From assembly GCA_029204225.1 (NCBI GenBank), contig MU831992.1, positions 1 to 64,000 on the forward strand: 64,000 nucleotides of DNA, in the 5' to 3' direction. Every line of letters begins with the position of its first letter. Positions within the stretch are counted from its first letter, which is position 1. Below, in pieces: positions 45,767 to 59,207 of the stretch. This stretch comes from Diphasiastrum complanatum (lineage: Eukaryota; Streptophyta; Lycopodiopsida; Lycopodiales; Lycopodiaceae). The translations under genes were made by a program, and so were the position numbers. The notes beneath the pieces are model-generated. The model did not search any database, was not told the DNA's origin, and saw nothing but the letters and a program-made list of their open reading frames with translations.

Positions 45767-47793
45767 CTGTAACTACTGTTTCAGCCCACAGTACTCTTGG
45801 AGCTTTCGAGTAGGCCATCATGCATCTGACAGCTTCCATCAAAGTTCTATTCTTTCTTTCTACAACATCGTTGAGCTGCGGTGTGTAAGATGCAGTCCTT
45901 CTGTGAATGATACCACGATCATTGCAGAAGTTAGTGAAGTGATTCGAGATGTATTCTCCACCTTGATCTATCCTGACATTGCCAGTGCATCTCTCTGCCC
46001 AATTCACACTCTCTGAATTTGTCAAATGCTTCTGATTTGTTGTGAATAAAATACACTCTGGCAAATTTATTGTAATTATCAATCAAGGTGATATAATATC
46101 TCGAGCCTCCTATTGAGATTACATTGAAATTAGACCCACAGATGTCAGAATGCACTAACTCCAAAATCTTGGTCATTCTGTAGGAGTCCTTGACAAATGG
46201 AGTGCGTGACATCTTACTCTTCAAACATACATCATAGGTGGTCGAACTAGTTGCATTCTCACCCCCCTGATTGCTCCATGATGGCTTGCCTGGTACAGTG
46301 CCATTGAATTCATATGGCATAGTCTCATGTGCCATAGAATGTCTGGCAAATAATCATGAGTCTGATGCACTTGATCTGCAGGCAGGCGTACCTTTAGGTG
46401 ATACAGATTGTCTTTTCTTTTGCCTTGGGTGATCAAAGTACTGGTACTTGCATCAACAACGTTGCATGCTTCGTCTGAGAATTTCACACGCATCCCTGCA
46501 TCAGCTATTCTTGTCACAAATAACAATTTTTGTTGCGGTGTAGGCACAAACAGAACATCGTCGAGTCGTCTGTCTCTGCCATTCGTGTTGAGCCACAATG
46601 AACCAATATTGTTCACTTGATGTTTGCATCCATTTTCAAGAAAAATGAAACTTGATGGATCTGTACTTCAAAAATCAGACATGATTCGTCTTGATGTAAC
46701 GAAGTGTGAGGTAGCTCTTGAGTCTAGGATTACTCATGTGTGTCAGGTGTTGACACTGCACAAATGTAAGCGGTCAAATTACCACGATTCGATCTTTCTT
46801 CTCCCATTTTTGAGCTCTCTGGCTCCTCGACATAGGACAAACTATTTTTTTGTTTTCTTGTCTGCTTTGTGCTGATTTGTTTCTTGGGTTCAGGCGGTAG
46901 TCCATGGCTGCATGACCCTTCTTGTGACAGTGGATACACTCAATTTTCGGATTGAGCCAGCACAAATCGACAGTGTGTCCTTCGCATCTGCATCTCACGC
47001 AAGTCTTCTTGTCTCCACTTTGTTGTTTCGACCTTCCTTTGTTCTTCCATTTGCCTTTGATGGTCCCTTCTGCTTGTTGATCACGATCCTACTTTTGATC
47101 TGACTCCCTCTTAGGCTTGAATTGTTTTTTTGTCTTCTCTTTGTTGCTATAGAGGGCTTGGTTAGAAGCATCCTTGTGATCAAGATGCTCTCGAGTCTCA
47201 AATTTCTCTCGAATCTCGACAATTGTCTTTTTGAGTGTCATTGTTGGATCCTTTGCTAGAAGAGCTCTGGTTGTTTGGAAGGATCTAGGTAAGGCTCTCA
47301 ACAGATAAGTGAGCTGCTTCTCTACTGATACAGCATTTTCTGCTCCAAAATTGTGTAGTGAAAGGAATAGATTCTTCATCTTCCTTACAAAAGAAGTGAG
47401 GTCTTTGCCATCCCACTGCAGGCTTGTCAGCTGATCCTAAAGCATCATTATTTGACTGTGTGATTTCATCTGAAATCTTGTGAGTAGTGTTTTTTACATC
47501 TCCTTTGCTTTGGAGAGTGTAGCCAGGTCAAGTGTGCAGCTATCCTCGATGGATGATGATATCAAGGCTATTGCCTTGTCATTCTTCTCCCTCCACTCGT
47601 GTAGCTCTTTGCATGTTGTTGTAGGCATCTCCTCGGTGCCATCAACCCAGGGGAATAATCCTTCACCCTTTAGTATCAGCGAGGTCTTTACCTTCCATGC
47701 TAAGAAGTTAGATCTTGATGAATCCAGAACTGTATAGATCTTGGATTGTATGTTGCTGATTGAAGCCATTGCTCCTAAATTTGTGTTTTTCAC
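45690..47793 (-). pseudogene. Copia gag-protease-integrase, double-knuckle lineage
   Basis: Begins at 47793 (or ATG 47769, MASISNIQSKIYTVL). Gag: SRSNFLAWKVKTSLILKGEG and, in the next frame (47379), KQLTYLLRALPRSF. Nucleic-acid region 46998: CRCEGHTVDLC then CIHCHKKGHAAMD, in which the last Cys is changed. Protease-integrase 46616: RLDDVLFVPTPQQKLLFVTR, ILWHMRLCHMN. Integrase 46335 and 46082: ILELVHSDICGSNF (first D), RIDQGGEYISNHF (second position, QGGEY), TPQLNDVVERKNRTL (E). The reading stops at 45693, where the plus-strand gag fragment abuts, so RT and RNase H are missing. Frames change at least four times. Confidence 0.85.
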
Positions 47794-47871
47794 TTGTTGA
47801 TGGTTCTTTGTTTGAATGCTTGGCCTCTTGGATCTACTAGCTTTCTGGCTATGTCGGATTATGACAAGGTA

Positions 47872-47884
47872 GGCTCTGATACCA
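47872..47884 (-). promoter_or_regulatory. Primer binding site (initiator Met tRNA)
   Basis: The minus strand reads TGGTATCAGAGCC, about 100 bp upstream of the gag start, next to the LTR at 47886. Confidence 0.85.
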
Positions 47885-47885
47885 C

Positions 47886-48488
47886 TGAAGCGAAAAATGC
47901 ACTCTAAAAATGCAAATTCTAGCTAAAACTCTGGTGACAAACTGATAAAATGTCTCTCGAACGATTCGCGAAACTTTCTCAAAACTCGAACAGTTTAGTG
48001 ACACAGCCAATTATATCGATATTTGATATTTTGAGTGTTATGAGATAGAGGAAGAAGAATGGGAACAGAATGGAAGTCAAGTTCGAGAAATATATGCGGG
48101 AAGCAAAGTTAATTCATCAATGGGAATGATTGACATTGATGAAATTCACAAAATTTTCATTGAATTGGATAAACAAGTATATCTTGAAATTTTTCGATAT
48201 ACTTTGAAATTTTTTGATTTCTTTGATTTAGTGAGCTCTTTGTGTATCTCGACCTTTGTATTTGTCAATTAACTAAAGACATCATTGGGTAGAAGGCGTC
48301 AAATCTTTTTTCGTATCGCGGTATCAAGAAATTGAGATTCAATTCGATTCGTGTCCGCATCAGATTTTTCTAAATATTTTTTCATCCTTAGAAATTCGAT
48401 TCGATTCGATTCAAGTCGATCATGTATCGAAAATTCTTGAATATTTTATTTGGTCCAAAACTTTATAGAAAGATTAAAGATATTCCAC
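47886..48488 (-). mobile_element. 5' LTR of the copia at 45690-47793
   Basis: The right limit is taken from TGGAATATCTTTAATC (minus strand), the left from the primer site. It contains repeated ATTCGATTCGATTC text near 48390-48415. No partner LTR was found, so the right limit is uncertain. Confidence 0.5.
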
Positions 48489-48520
48489 GTCATTAACGAC
48501 TGTAGTACTAGGGTCATTAG

Positions 48521-49192
48521 TGTGAAATTCTAGAGAATTAATGGACAAGAATGGATCCAAATCAGATCCACAAGAGAGATTGGGTGTTAAATTCAATTGA
48601 TCCTAGATTAATCTTACATCAACAAATCTAACAAGAACAATCAACAAAGATCAAACTAAGGCAAAAGGGATTTCACACGTGTGAAAACTTGTCCATGTAT
48701 AGCTTGTCAACAGATAATGAAGTACACTAAGATTAGAATGCAATAGAACCATAAAATCACAAGACAAATGGTGAAATTACTCAAGATGTGCTCCAAAACC
48801 AAGATTTCACTTGCTTGCTGATTATGGCCAAATGAGGCTCTATATGTACACAAGAGGTAGCTCAAGTTGCTGCTGACTCAGTTGATTTGACATGTGTGAG
48901 AATGCCTAGTCATAAAGGATATCAATTACATCAAACTTGGCACATGGTCCATGACTTCCTTGATTTAAGTCACCTCAATTTTTTTTTTTCCCCTTGATTT
49001 AAGTCACCTCCTTGTTTTTGTTCCCTAACTTATAGGAACTTAGATAACTTTCTTCTACAGGTACAAACTCGCATGCTACTAGTATTTCCACATGTGTGAG
49101 CAGTCCTCTATGTGAAAGATTTCAGATCATTAAGATCCAAAATATCCCTTTGATCTTTGGTTAGGAAAACAAGCAATTCACCAATCTTTACA
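48521..49192 (-). mobile_element. Solo LTR related to the young element (minus)
   Basis: The reverse complement follows the LTR of 30401-36110: TGTAAAGATTGG start, CTTGGTTTTGGAGCACATCTTGAG, GATTTTATGGTTCTATTGC, TTTTCACACGTGTGAAA, TTAGATTTGTTGATG and end AATTTCACA. No internal region flanks it and no clear target duplication was seen (ATTAG left, ATGTA right). Confidence 0.7.
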
Positions 49193-49727
49193 ATGTAGAA
49201 AAATCAGCATCTACACTAAAAATGAGATGCAAACTCTAATAGATCTTGATCATACATGAACCAAAACATAAAATAATGTTGATGTCCGTACAATAATAGT
49301 AAGCTACTATATTTCACAGTGGATCTGAAAATAGCATTTAATGAGCATTCTACACATAGAATTGCAAGATATCACTAGTATAGCATACCAATGGATAGTA
49401 GAACCCAAGAGAATCATGTGTGATCATGAATGAGATAAGAGAGAGAGAATCTCTTCTCTTCCCATGAGTTACATCCTTTTATAACAGGTCCAATACCCAC
49501 ATACATCTGAGTGGACGAGCTCGATGTTGGCTGATTCAGACGAATCCCCAAGATACTCGGACAGAGCAACTCAAGAGCACCTCTCACCTTAGACCGAGGA
49601 GGTCTTTGAGAAGACGAGACTAATGAAGGCTGAGAGCCAAGTATGAGAGCCGAGAAATACTAGTAGTAATGACAAGCAAGAACTATGTAGGCCTCATGGT
49701 GAATCCCAGAAGATGGAATGACCATGT
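49193..49727. other. Spacer of unknown nature
   Basis: No gene. A 35 bp phrase at 49695-49728 (CATGGTGAATCCCAGAAGA, then TGGAATGACC) recurs in complement at 57670-57705, the start of another copia LTR, so a broken LTR end of that family is present here. Confidence 0.5.
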
Positions 49728-50510
49728 AGGAATGTAGGGTCGATGATCTAGTGTAGTATAGCCCTCCCGCCTGTCAACAAGGGTTAGTTCACTGGATAGG
49801 TACCTAACTATCCATAGATGCTACTTTTAGTTAGTTTCTTACTTTTTGTCTAACTCTACCTCCTCTAACACTACTCACACTAACTCTAACCCCCTAACTA
49901 ACTTCATCATGATTTTGGGTGAAGAGAGAGGATAGAATAGAAGAGGAAGAAGAAGGAAAAGAGAGAAAGAGAGAGAGAGAGAGATGAGATTGCTCAATTT
50001 CATTGCTTATGGAAAAACCTTGACTAGCATTAACCAAAAAGCATGGGAAATGGAAATAACAAGCAACCACAACAATAGCATAAGCAAGAGTGATTAGCAA
50101 ATGAGGATGCTTGAGCTCTCAAAATGATAGAGTCTCCTCCTCTCTATTAAGCATGAAAATAGTGTACAAATGGTGCTTTTTTATAAAATGGGGAAGGCCC
50201 TTGCCCCAAAATCCTATTGGCTAATATTTACATTGATCCTATCCATTCATCTTGGGCCCAACTTGATCCAAGGGTCCACAAAAAGTACATTGAAATTGAC
50301 AAGATTCATGTGAGTCCCAATTTGGACCCAACTCTAAAAAGTAATATCTAAGTTTAAAAATGACTTTGGGTCTCTAGTTTTATTTTATTTACAACTTAAG
50401 CTTGCGTGCTCATTGGGCCATGGGCTTATACGCGTAGGATGCCATGCCCTCGCAACAGATTTTATTGGTCGAATTTATTTATTTACAATATATTGGGAAT
50501 ACCCCCAACA
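49728..50510 (-). mobile_element. Gypsy LTR B (truncated)
   Basis: Matches LTR A (23368-24269) over about 780 bp: the TGTTGGGGGTATTCCCAA start (minus strand), GCCATGGCATCC-like text, CT-rich leader (49930-49985 in complement, ending in (GA)n) and GGGCTATACTACAC. About 75 bp are missing at the primer-site end. The terminal ORF of the element precedes it (50511-51712). Confidence 0.8.
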
Positions 50511-51712
50511 AGACCCACGGCACTCTGTCGATTCAGTAAAGGGTCTTCTTGGCCCGCCTCTGTTGGATCAGGTAGGTCGTGACGTCTTCCATAAAGTTGA
50601 GGTGGTCCAGTTTCTTCAAGTCCTTGGCCTCCTGTCAGCCAGTCTTGGTCAATCCACGCTTGGAATCTGCGTGTCCATGGATCGCCAAAAAGGGCAGCTC
50701 GATAATACACACGAGCGATTGGCAGTTGATCTTTGACTTTGTCGGAAGGTAGCGTCTTATTAAGATCAAAGAATATGGGAGAAAAAAAATTGTCTCATTT
50801 AGTTTCTATCCTCATTAAATGCTCAAAGTCCCGGGCGTAAGTGGCTACCGCACGGACTGTTGAATCGGGACAATTAAAATAGTTAGCGGCGAATATGGTG
50901 AGAGCCCTTCTGGCATATACATCTGATAGAATGATCGGCCAATTAAAATTTTGAATTGTGACCTTGTCCATAGGGGTGCCGCATTCCACCCATTTGGATC
51001 GTTGTGTGCATGGCAGGAAGTGCGCGTTCACCCGTAATTGTTGCGGACTCGTCACATAGGCCCTGATGGCCGCATGGTCTCTTTCAAACAGCTGCGGCTG
51101 CCATTCTGGTTGTGGTTGGAGGGCGGGTAATGCCTGCAGCTCCTTGCCCTTTATTGTCTGAGCTGAAAATGATATCTGTCAGCTGCCTCTTCATGACTTG
51201 TGGGGATACTTTGATAGGAATTCATTTATTTTCTCTGCCACGAACTTTGGTCTTCAGAAGGCCCGGTTGGCAGATATGGTGCGCGAACCTCTTGATGATG
51301 TTGTCTGTCCTTCTTCTTGGCTTTGGTTGGTACTTGCGCCTTCGCCTTGGTCTCGCGGCTCAGCACCCATTGTTGTTGGTCCTTGGTCTTGGCCTTCAGA
51401 CCCTTGATCTTGACTGAATCCCCCTGGTGCTTGCTGGCTTTGGTCCTGGCTTGTACTGGCCTGTGCAACGTTAAAAATAGGTGGCGGTGGAATCCCCACG
51501 GGGGTGGACTGGGCCTTCTTCTCCATGAACTATTGGCAAGCCTTGAGGGCTTGTTGGGCGAGCTCGTGAGTTGCGCTTGTCTGATATTTATTGAACTCTG
51601 TCTGGTAGCTATTTAAGGTTTGGCTATAGACCTGCACCTGACACCAAAAGAGATTCATCTCTGATTCAGATAGCGACCTGCCAAAAACTAGTTTTCTAGA
51701 CATATGACACAT
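50511..51712 (-). pseudogene. Gypsy 3'-terminal accessory ORF, copy B
   Basis: Minus strand from 51712: FWCQVQVYSQTLNSYQTEFN (helical); 51526-51254 Gln/Ser/Gly-rich (STSQDQSQQAPGGFSQDQGS); then 51055-50798 VNAHFLPCTQRSKWVECGTP and NYFNCPDSTVRAVATYARDF. After an in-frame stop it continues to 50483 with VYYRAALFGDPWTRRFQAWI. The second half matches copy A (24316-24852) closely at protein level. So the full accessory protein probably had a helical head, a low-complexity Q/G/S linker and a conserved C-terminal domain. Its head is cut near 51700 by another LTR element. Function unknown. Confidence 0.6.
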
Positions 51713-53880
51713 GGCATCAATCTATTGATTGCATGAGCCACATCCTTTGGTTAAGTGTCATATCACATGTGTAGAGGACAGCTCACATGTGTGGAATAAG
51801 CTGAAGTAGGCGAATTTTGACTTCTAGAAGATTTCCAAGTAGATCTCCATATAGAAGGAAAATGGACCAAAAGTGCCCAAAATAGAAGGTTTTGTCCAAG
51901 TGTCAGTTTTGCATGATGAATCATCATATGACAAAGCATCTTCACACATGTGGGATCATAGGGATGATCAATACCACGAGCTCCCACTTATTGTATATAT
52001 AGAGCCACATTTGGCCATAATCAATGTGAGACACCAATCTTGGTTTTGGAAGCAATTTTGAGTGATTCTCTCCATTTGTCTACATTTGTTTTGATTGTTT
52101 TGAGGTGCTATAAATGTGTACTTGATTTTCAGGTTGGAGTCCGTACTCAGACAGGGTTTCACACGTGGGAAACCAGAAAGTACACCTACCTTCAATTAAT
52201 GATTGTTCTTGTTAGGATTTTGTGTCTAGAATTGATCTAGATTGATCTTAATCTCAAGTAGATTGATAGATCAAGTAATCTGACAACCAATCCCTCTTGA
52301 GGATCAGATTAAGATCCACTCTTGGTCCTTTTTGTACTTTTTGCACATGGTATCAGAGTCTAGTACAAGAGGTTTTGTTGAAATTGATAGGGTTAATCCA
52401 AATCAAAGCCAAAATTAGCAGTTTATTGGAAACTAGTCAAATTTTGTGTAGCGAGTTGGATTTGATAGCTATCCTCAAAAATTTTGGTCCAGATCTTGTT
52501 GTGGGCTGTAGGAACCCTTTTCACACGTGTGAGGCTATACAGCTCCGGTTTTGGTTGAGAAAATTCAAAAATTTGTACAATTTGACTCACACACCCAATT
52601 TGAGAGATTTTTGGTGCAGATCAAGCATTTTCTATAGAGAATCTAATCCCTTGATTAGTTCTTGGATTAGATCAGCCAAGAAATTAAATTTGAAGCTTGA
52701 ATTAGGTGCATTAACTGATTATCTCTGATTTTTTGAGTGCATGTTGAAGTTGAGAGAGATTTTGCTAAAAATCATAGATTAAGGAGTGATATGCAAGGTG
52801 AGAGGTTGAAATCCATTGTACCATCACTCTAGATTTGTTCAAGAGTGATAGGGTCAAGTTTATAAGCATCAATTTGCTAGAAAACATCTTTGGATCTGTC
52901 CTCCAAGTGAAACCTTTGAGAGTTTCTAGTGCATATAGAGCATCTATGCAAATCTTTTTCTAGAATTTGACATAGATTGGCTTAAATTGAGAGTTCTAGA
53001 AAAGAGACTGAGATCCAAGTCACATTGCTCAACCCTAATCAATTTTTTTGAGTGATTGTAAGGTTTGAAAAGAGTCATTAAGGTGTCTATGGCAAATGTG
53101 TAGAGAGAGTTCCAATTTTCTAAGAGTTCCTTCCTTTGTAGAGGGCAAGATCTAGAAGCTCATTATGTGTTGTTACTGGTGGAGAGTTTGTCTATTCGAT
53201 TCAACTTTCTTTGTGAGAGTGTGAGGGTCAATTTGTGATCCCATTGGATGTCTAGAATGAGGAGGAGTCCATATTTGAGTATTCATGCATGGTTGAGATC
53301 GTTGTGAATCTCTAGTTGTCTAAATTTTTAAGCTTTGTGAAAAATTGGTGGTATAGTTTGTTCTCAAATCAAATCAAATTCATTCTAAATCTCAAGTGTG
53401 AGATTATTTGGGTCAAGAGTGAGTCCAATAGAAGTGATTAAGTTTGATTTTCATGTATTTGAAACAAAACCCATCTTTTGTTCAAGAATCTCAAGGGTTG
53501 AGAGAACTAGTCAAGTGAAAAGGAAAATCTAGGTGTCAAATCTTTTTCATATCCATTTCAACTTTCAAAAGAAAGAGTCATTGATATTTGATGAGTCCAA
53601 TAGGAGATTGGATCTGATTTCTTTAGTGATTTGATTCAAAGATTGTGTGTTTTTGTCTTAGTGATCAAAGCAAAGTTTCCAAGTGACTAGTCATTACTGT
53701 GAAGATTGATTCTTAGGTTTGTGAGCTAGATCTTTTGTAGATCATTCTAGATTATTGAAGATGTTCAAATCTAGTCTCTTGAAAGTCACAAATTACATTT
53801 GTAGAATCATATCACAGGTTTTTATTCACATGGCATCAATAGGTGGCATAAATAGCTTATTGCTATTTAACAAACTTACT
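51679..53880 (+). mobile_element. Truncated relative of the young element
   Basis: LTR to 52347 (CCAAAAACTAGTTTT start region, TTGGTTTTGGAAGCAATTTTGAG, TTTCACACGTGGGAAA, end TTTTTGCACA), then primer site TGGTATCAGAGTC (one base changed), then the long leader with the same ~80 bp units. It ends just after ATGGCATCAATAGGTGGC (about 53831), the presumed ORF start. The ORF body, polypurine tract and 3' LTR are missing. Confidence 0.8.
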
Positions 53881-54222
53881 AGAAATAGTCAAATAGTAAA
53901 AATAGCTCTAATTTGTCTGATATAACTATCATTTGAAAATTGAGTATGACATTTGAACATGCCATAGAATTTCATAGCTACTCTTTAACATAGCCACATT
54001 CGTATATCAGTAAAAAGTGGCATAATAGCAGATTGTGCACATATGAGATACATCTAGCAGATTTTCTTCTAGAAAATCAGCATCAATTATTGTAGTTGCT
54101 AAAATTTTGAAATTTCGACCAGAAAAATGCACTACAATCTTCGTTCTTTGATGCATTTAGTATGCTATCATAGTTGTTGATAATCTTCTTTTGATAGAGG
54201 TTACCTTCTCTGGACCCAACAG
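53881..54222. other. Short AT-rich spacer
   Basis: No feature recognised between the truncated plus-strand element and the minus-strand copia protease. Confidence 0.5.
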
Positions 54223-54902
54223 TCACCAGCTTGTTTGATTTTGCTCGATCATCCAGCATGCATTGCCATCAAATAGGACTCGAATTCTAAGATCTGTCAT
54301 CTTCGAGACTGATAGCAGGTCTTTTCTCAATGAGGGTACATAGAGTGTTCCCGATAGCACTACTTGTCCCGACAGTGTACATAGTTGTAGGGATCCGATG
54401 CCTTTGACATCATGTCGTCTCTCGTCGCCTATCACTGCTCTTGATCTGTCGAGTTCTCTGTAGTTGATCAAGACATTTTTGTTGCAGGTGATGTGCGAAG
54501 TTGCTCCTGAGTTGATGATTATGTCGTCGTCGTGCTGTGTGTAGTTAGTCAAAGCCTCATCTAATATCGTGAAAGCTTCGTCGCACTTGTTTGTATCCTT
54601 CAACAATTCCGTAACATTGGCCTTGTTCTTTATTTTTGGGTTGTGCCTGCATTCATATGTCGAATGCCCTTTCTTCTTGCAATGAATGCAAGGGATTTTT
54701 AGGTTTAACCAACATCTGTCGACTGTGTGTCCCGGCTTTTGACAATGATCAGAAGAAGAGGTTTGTCAAATTGTTTCTGCCTTTTGTCATCTTGTCGAAT
54801 CTTGGGTTGTTCTTGTTTTTTTTTATTGCTTTTCGTGAAAAGGGCCTTCTCCTGGTCGTTGCTTCCGTCTCCTTCATCTCTCATCAGTCTCTCATCAACG
54901 AT

Positions 54903-55790
<888 letters not shown>

Positions 55791-56368
55791 ACGACAAGAT
55801 CGATAGCTTGTTCGAACGTTATGTCTGGTAAGCTCAAGATGAGCATTCTCAACGATAGGATGTAGGTAGAAACTTCATGAAGTACATCAGTTGTTGTGGT
55901 GCTGGGACCTAATGCTCCTGTCCAGATGCAACAAGTTGAGCAAAGATCATTTTGATCCTCTCGACATGCTGATCTAGCTGGTTGCCATCCCATCGTAGAC
56001 TTTGTAGCTGGTTGTGTAGGTGCATCACTAATGCAACAGTCCTCACTTTGTACTTCTACTTTAGTTTTTCTCACGCTTTATGGATACTCTCACAGTCTTT
56101 GATCAGCATGAGAATTTCTTCATTTATGGATGAAACGATGATTGCCATTGCGTGCTCATCCTTTCTGATCCATTCAGCTCTCTTGGGGTCTTTCTCTGGA
56201 GGCTGTTGTTCTGTGAGATCGGTCATTGAACAGGGTCACTAACCAGATCTCTTTACCCTTCAAGAGTGTTTTGATTTTGAAATTCCAAAATCAATAGTTT
56301 GCACCATCAAGATTGATTTCAATCCTTGTCTGAATCGTTGTAGCCATATTGTGTTGCCTAGACAATCT

Positions 56369-56380
56369 GCTCTAATACCA
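56369..56380 (-). promoter_or_regulatory. Primer binding site, one change
   Basis: The minus strand reads TGGTATTAGAGC, the initiator-Met copia site with one substitution, 22 bp upstream of the gag ATG. Confidence 0.75.
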
Positions 56381-57705
56381 TGTAGATTTTTTATTGTTTG
56401 GGGGGCAATTTTTCTGGCTGCTCTTTTGTGTGTTGCTCCTTTGGCTAGCTTGCAGAATTTTACAAGATCCTAAACAAATGAACAAAGATCATAGACTTTG
56501 AAGCATTCAATCAAAGAAAATGACACGACAATCAAAGATGGAAGAGCTAAGAGCATTTGTATTTGTATGTTTTGAGTGAGTTGATCAGTGTCACGCACGT
56601 TGGCGGTCTGTCACTCCCCTTACAGAAATTGCTATATTCTACTCATTGGTAGACTTTCATGCATAGTTGCTTTAATACTAATAGTATGCTAACGCTGCTT
56701 TGTCTTCTTCACGTCTCTTTTCTTGTTTACAGATCCCCTGCTCCAGAGGATCTGTTTACTACTTCTTTTGCTTACTTCTTCTTCAGAACCATTTTTCCTG
56801 TTACTAGGCTTCATGGCATTCATTAGATGTATTCTTGATCTTACAATTCCAAACCAGGTAGAAGGGACAGATTATCTTTGTAGTATAATGTCCTGTCTGT
56901 CTAAGGACATCCGGATGGATCTCTCTTGAACTGAATGGACATGCATAATCAACCAAAATGCAAGCCAATGCGTTCAACAAATTATCTACATTACTGCTCA
57001 GTTGAACAACGATGGATTCCTACTTCTACTTTGCTGCAAAATGAACTGAAATCAGATCCTACACTACTATACTTGCATAAATTGACAAAACAAGAAACAA
57101 GAACTAATCTACAACATGTTAGAAGTCCAAGAATCAAGAAACCAACCAGTCTTTTGATTCTTGGACATCCCAAGAACATCAAGAACTAGAATGTTAGAGG
57201 ATATGCAAGATTTATGCCACATTTCTAGCCTATTTAGTTTACTTAAATGTTGATTCCTACATTAATCCACAAAAAAGGAAAGAAACTAATCCACAACTAG
57301 GAAAACAAGAAAACTAATCCACTCTAAGTCCACAACCACACACAATATGAATGGAAGGGCATGATCATAGGGGCATCACTCAAGAAAACCATCATGATCA
57401 AGGAGCTCAATGGATGCATCTAACTCGTGGAGGCTCTTCTCATTTCAGCATGGAGTTGATACAAAACACAAAAATCTCCTCTACTCAAAGAGGGAGTCTC
57501 TTAAATAAGCAAGAGAGCTCCTTAGGTGGCATCCTAGTGGAATTTCCACATTTCACAAATTACAAGTGGAATAATGCTCTCCACTAGAGGTCACCATCAA
57601 AAGGTGACTCACTCTACTCTCTTCAAGAGAGGTCTACATGCATTTATTACATTTGCCTAGAAATATTAGTTTCTACATGGTCATTCCATCTTTTGGGATT
57701 CACCA
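56381..57705 (-). mobile_element. 5' LTR of the copia at 54223-56347 (about 1.3 kb)
   Basis: The primer-site side is fixed. The other end (TGGTGAATCCC on the minus strand) is inferred from the point where the LTR of the next element stops matching its partner. It contains a TATA-like CTTATTTAAGAG near 57500. About 770 bp match 18305-19075. It appears to have inserted into the 3' LTR of the element to its right. Confidence 0.55.
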
Positions 57706-57844
57706 TCTTAGGTCTACTTGAGAACATCCTTATGAATGGAATCCTATGCTATTTGGCACGTGTGACAAGCCACATCATGACCATCTAACTATTTACAAGT
57801 CATATGACCAAAACTAGTCAAGCTAGAATTGTGAATTTTTAACA
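57706..57844 (-). mobile_element. Remnant of the 3' LTR of copia D
   Basis: 139 bp starting (minus) TGTTAAAAATTCACAATTC, the same as the start of the 5' LTR (63313 down) with very few changes, then an abrupt change of sequence at 57706. The polypurine tract GTGAGGAGGAG lies at 57845-57855. Confidence 0.85.
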
Positions 57845-57858
57845 CTCCTCCTCACTAT

Positions 57859-59151
57859 CTAGCTTGGTTCAATCATTGCTTTACTAATCACTCCAAGTGA
57901 TGATCTGAACTTCATAAAAGGTGTCTTTTGAAGTGGTTTAGTAAGTAGATCAGCTACACATTCATTGCTTGGAACATGCTCCAAAGCAATCTCCTTGGCT
58001 TGCACCATTTCTCTCACAAAGTGATGGCATATCTCAATGTGCTTAGATCTTGCATGGAAGATTGGGTTAGATGCAAGGTGTTGAGCTGATATATTGTCAT
58101 TGTAGATGATTGGTGCCTCCTCTGAATCCATGATCTTTAGTTCCACCAATAATCTCTTGATCCAAAGTACCTCCTTTGTAGTGGTTGTCAAAGCTTTGTA
58201 CTCGACCTCGGTTGAAGATAGAGATATAGTTTCTTGCTTTTTTGAAAGCCATGAAACCACACCTTCTCCTATGAAAGTTGAATAGGCACTTGTTGATTTC
58301 CTATCCCTCTTGTCCCCTGCAAAATCTGAATCACTAAATGCATGAAGGTTAATCACATCTCCTCTATATAGAATCCCAAAATCCAATGTACCCGAGATGT
58401 ATCTTAGAATCCTCTTAGTCTTTTTCCAATGGATATTCAATGGCTTTTGCATGGATTGGCTCAACCTACATACACTAAAGCTAAGATCTGGTCTAGTTAT
58501 AGTGATCCACATTAAGGAACCTATAAGTTGCCTAAACAAAGTGATGTCCATGAAGGATCTTTCATCATCTTCATTTGGCACTTTTACATCTTGCTCCATT
58601 GGTGTGTCAACACTTTTGCATACTTCCATCTTAAACTTCTTCAAAAGACTTTGAGAATAGTTTACTTGACTTATAAAGATAAAATCAGACCCTCTAAGTA
58701 CTTCTATGCCTAAGATGAAGTGAAGACACCCTAGATCTACCATCTTGAACTCTAAGGATAGATCTATCTTGATTTTTTCAATACCATCAACACTATTTCC
58801 ACTAATGATGATGTCATCTACATAAATGAGTAAAAGTACAATACCAACATCATCAAACTTAATGTAAAGAGTAGGATCATATTCACTTTGAACAGAAGAA
58901 AGTGAAATAAGATAGCAATGTAGTCTTGAATTCCAAGATCTCGAGGCTTGCTTCAAGCCATAGATGCTTCTTTGGAGATGGCATACTTTGTTCTCCATTC
59001 CATGCTTGATGAACCCTTGTGGCTGCTCCATATAGATATCTTCTTCCAAAAAACCATTCAAGAAAGCATTAGAGACATTCATTTGACATAGAATCCATCC
59101 AAAATGTGATGCAAGTGCAATGATTAGCCTTATTGTGACCATCTTGGCCAC
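57859..59151 (-). pseudogene. Copia D, second part of pol: RT and RNase H (430 codons)
   Basis: Continues pol after one frameshift near 59210. RT: ASHFGWILCQMNVSNAFLNG, in which the first catalytic Asp (usual MDV) is Asn; KVCHLQRSIYGLKQASRSW; LLLIYVDDIIISGN with the YVDD box at residues 110-113. RNase H: ITRPDLSFSVCRLSQSM, HAFSDSDFAGDKRDRKST, SLSSTEVEYKALTTTTKEV, IYNDNISAQHLASNPIFHAR, ADLLTKPLQK. The end of the ORF lies 14 bp before the 3' LTR. Apart from the N substitution and the upstream shift it is undamaged, so the copy is young but most likely unable to transpose by itself. Confidence 0.9.
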
Positions 59152-59207
59152 GGGTGCAAAAGTTTCCTCATAGTCTATCCCTCTCTCTTGAGCATAACCT
59201 TTTGCAA

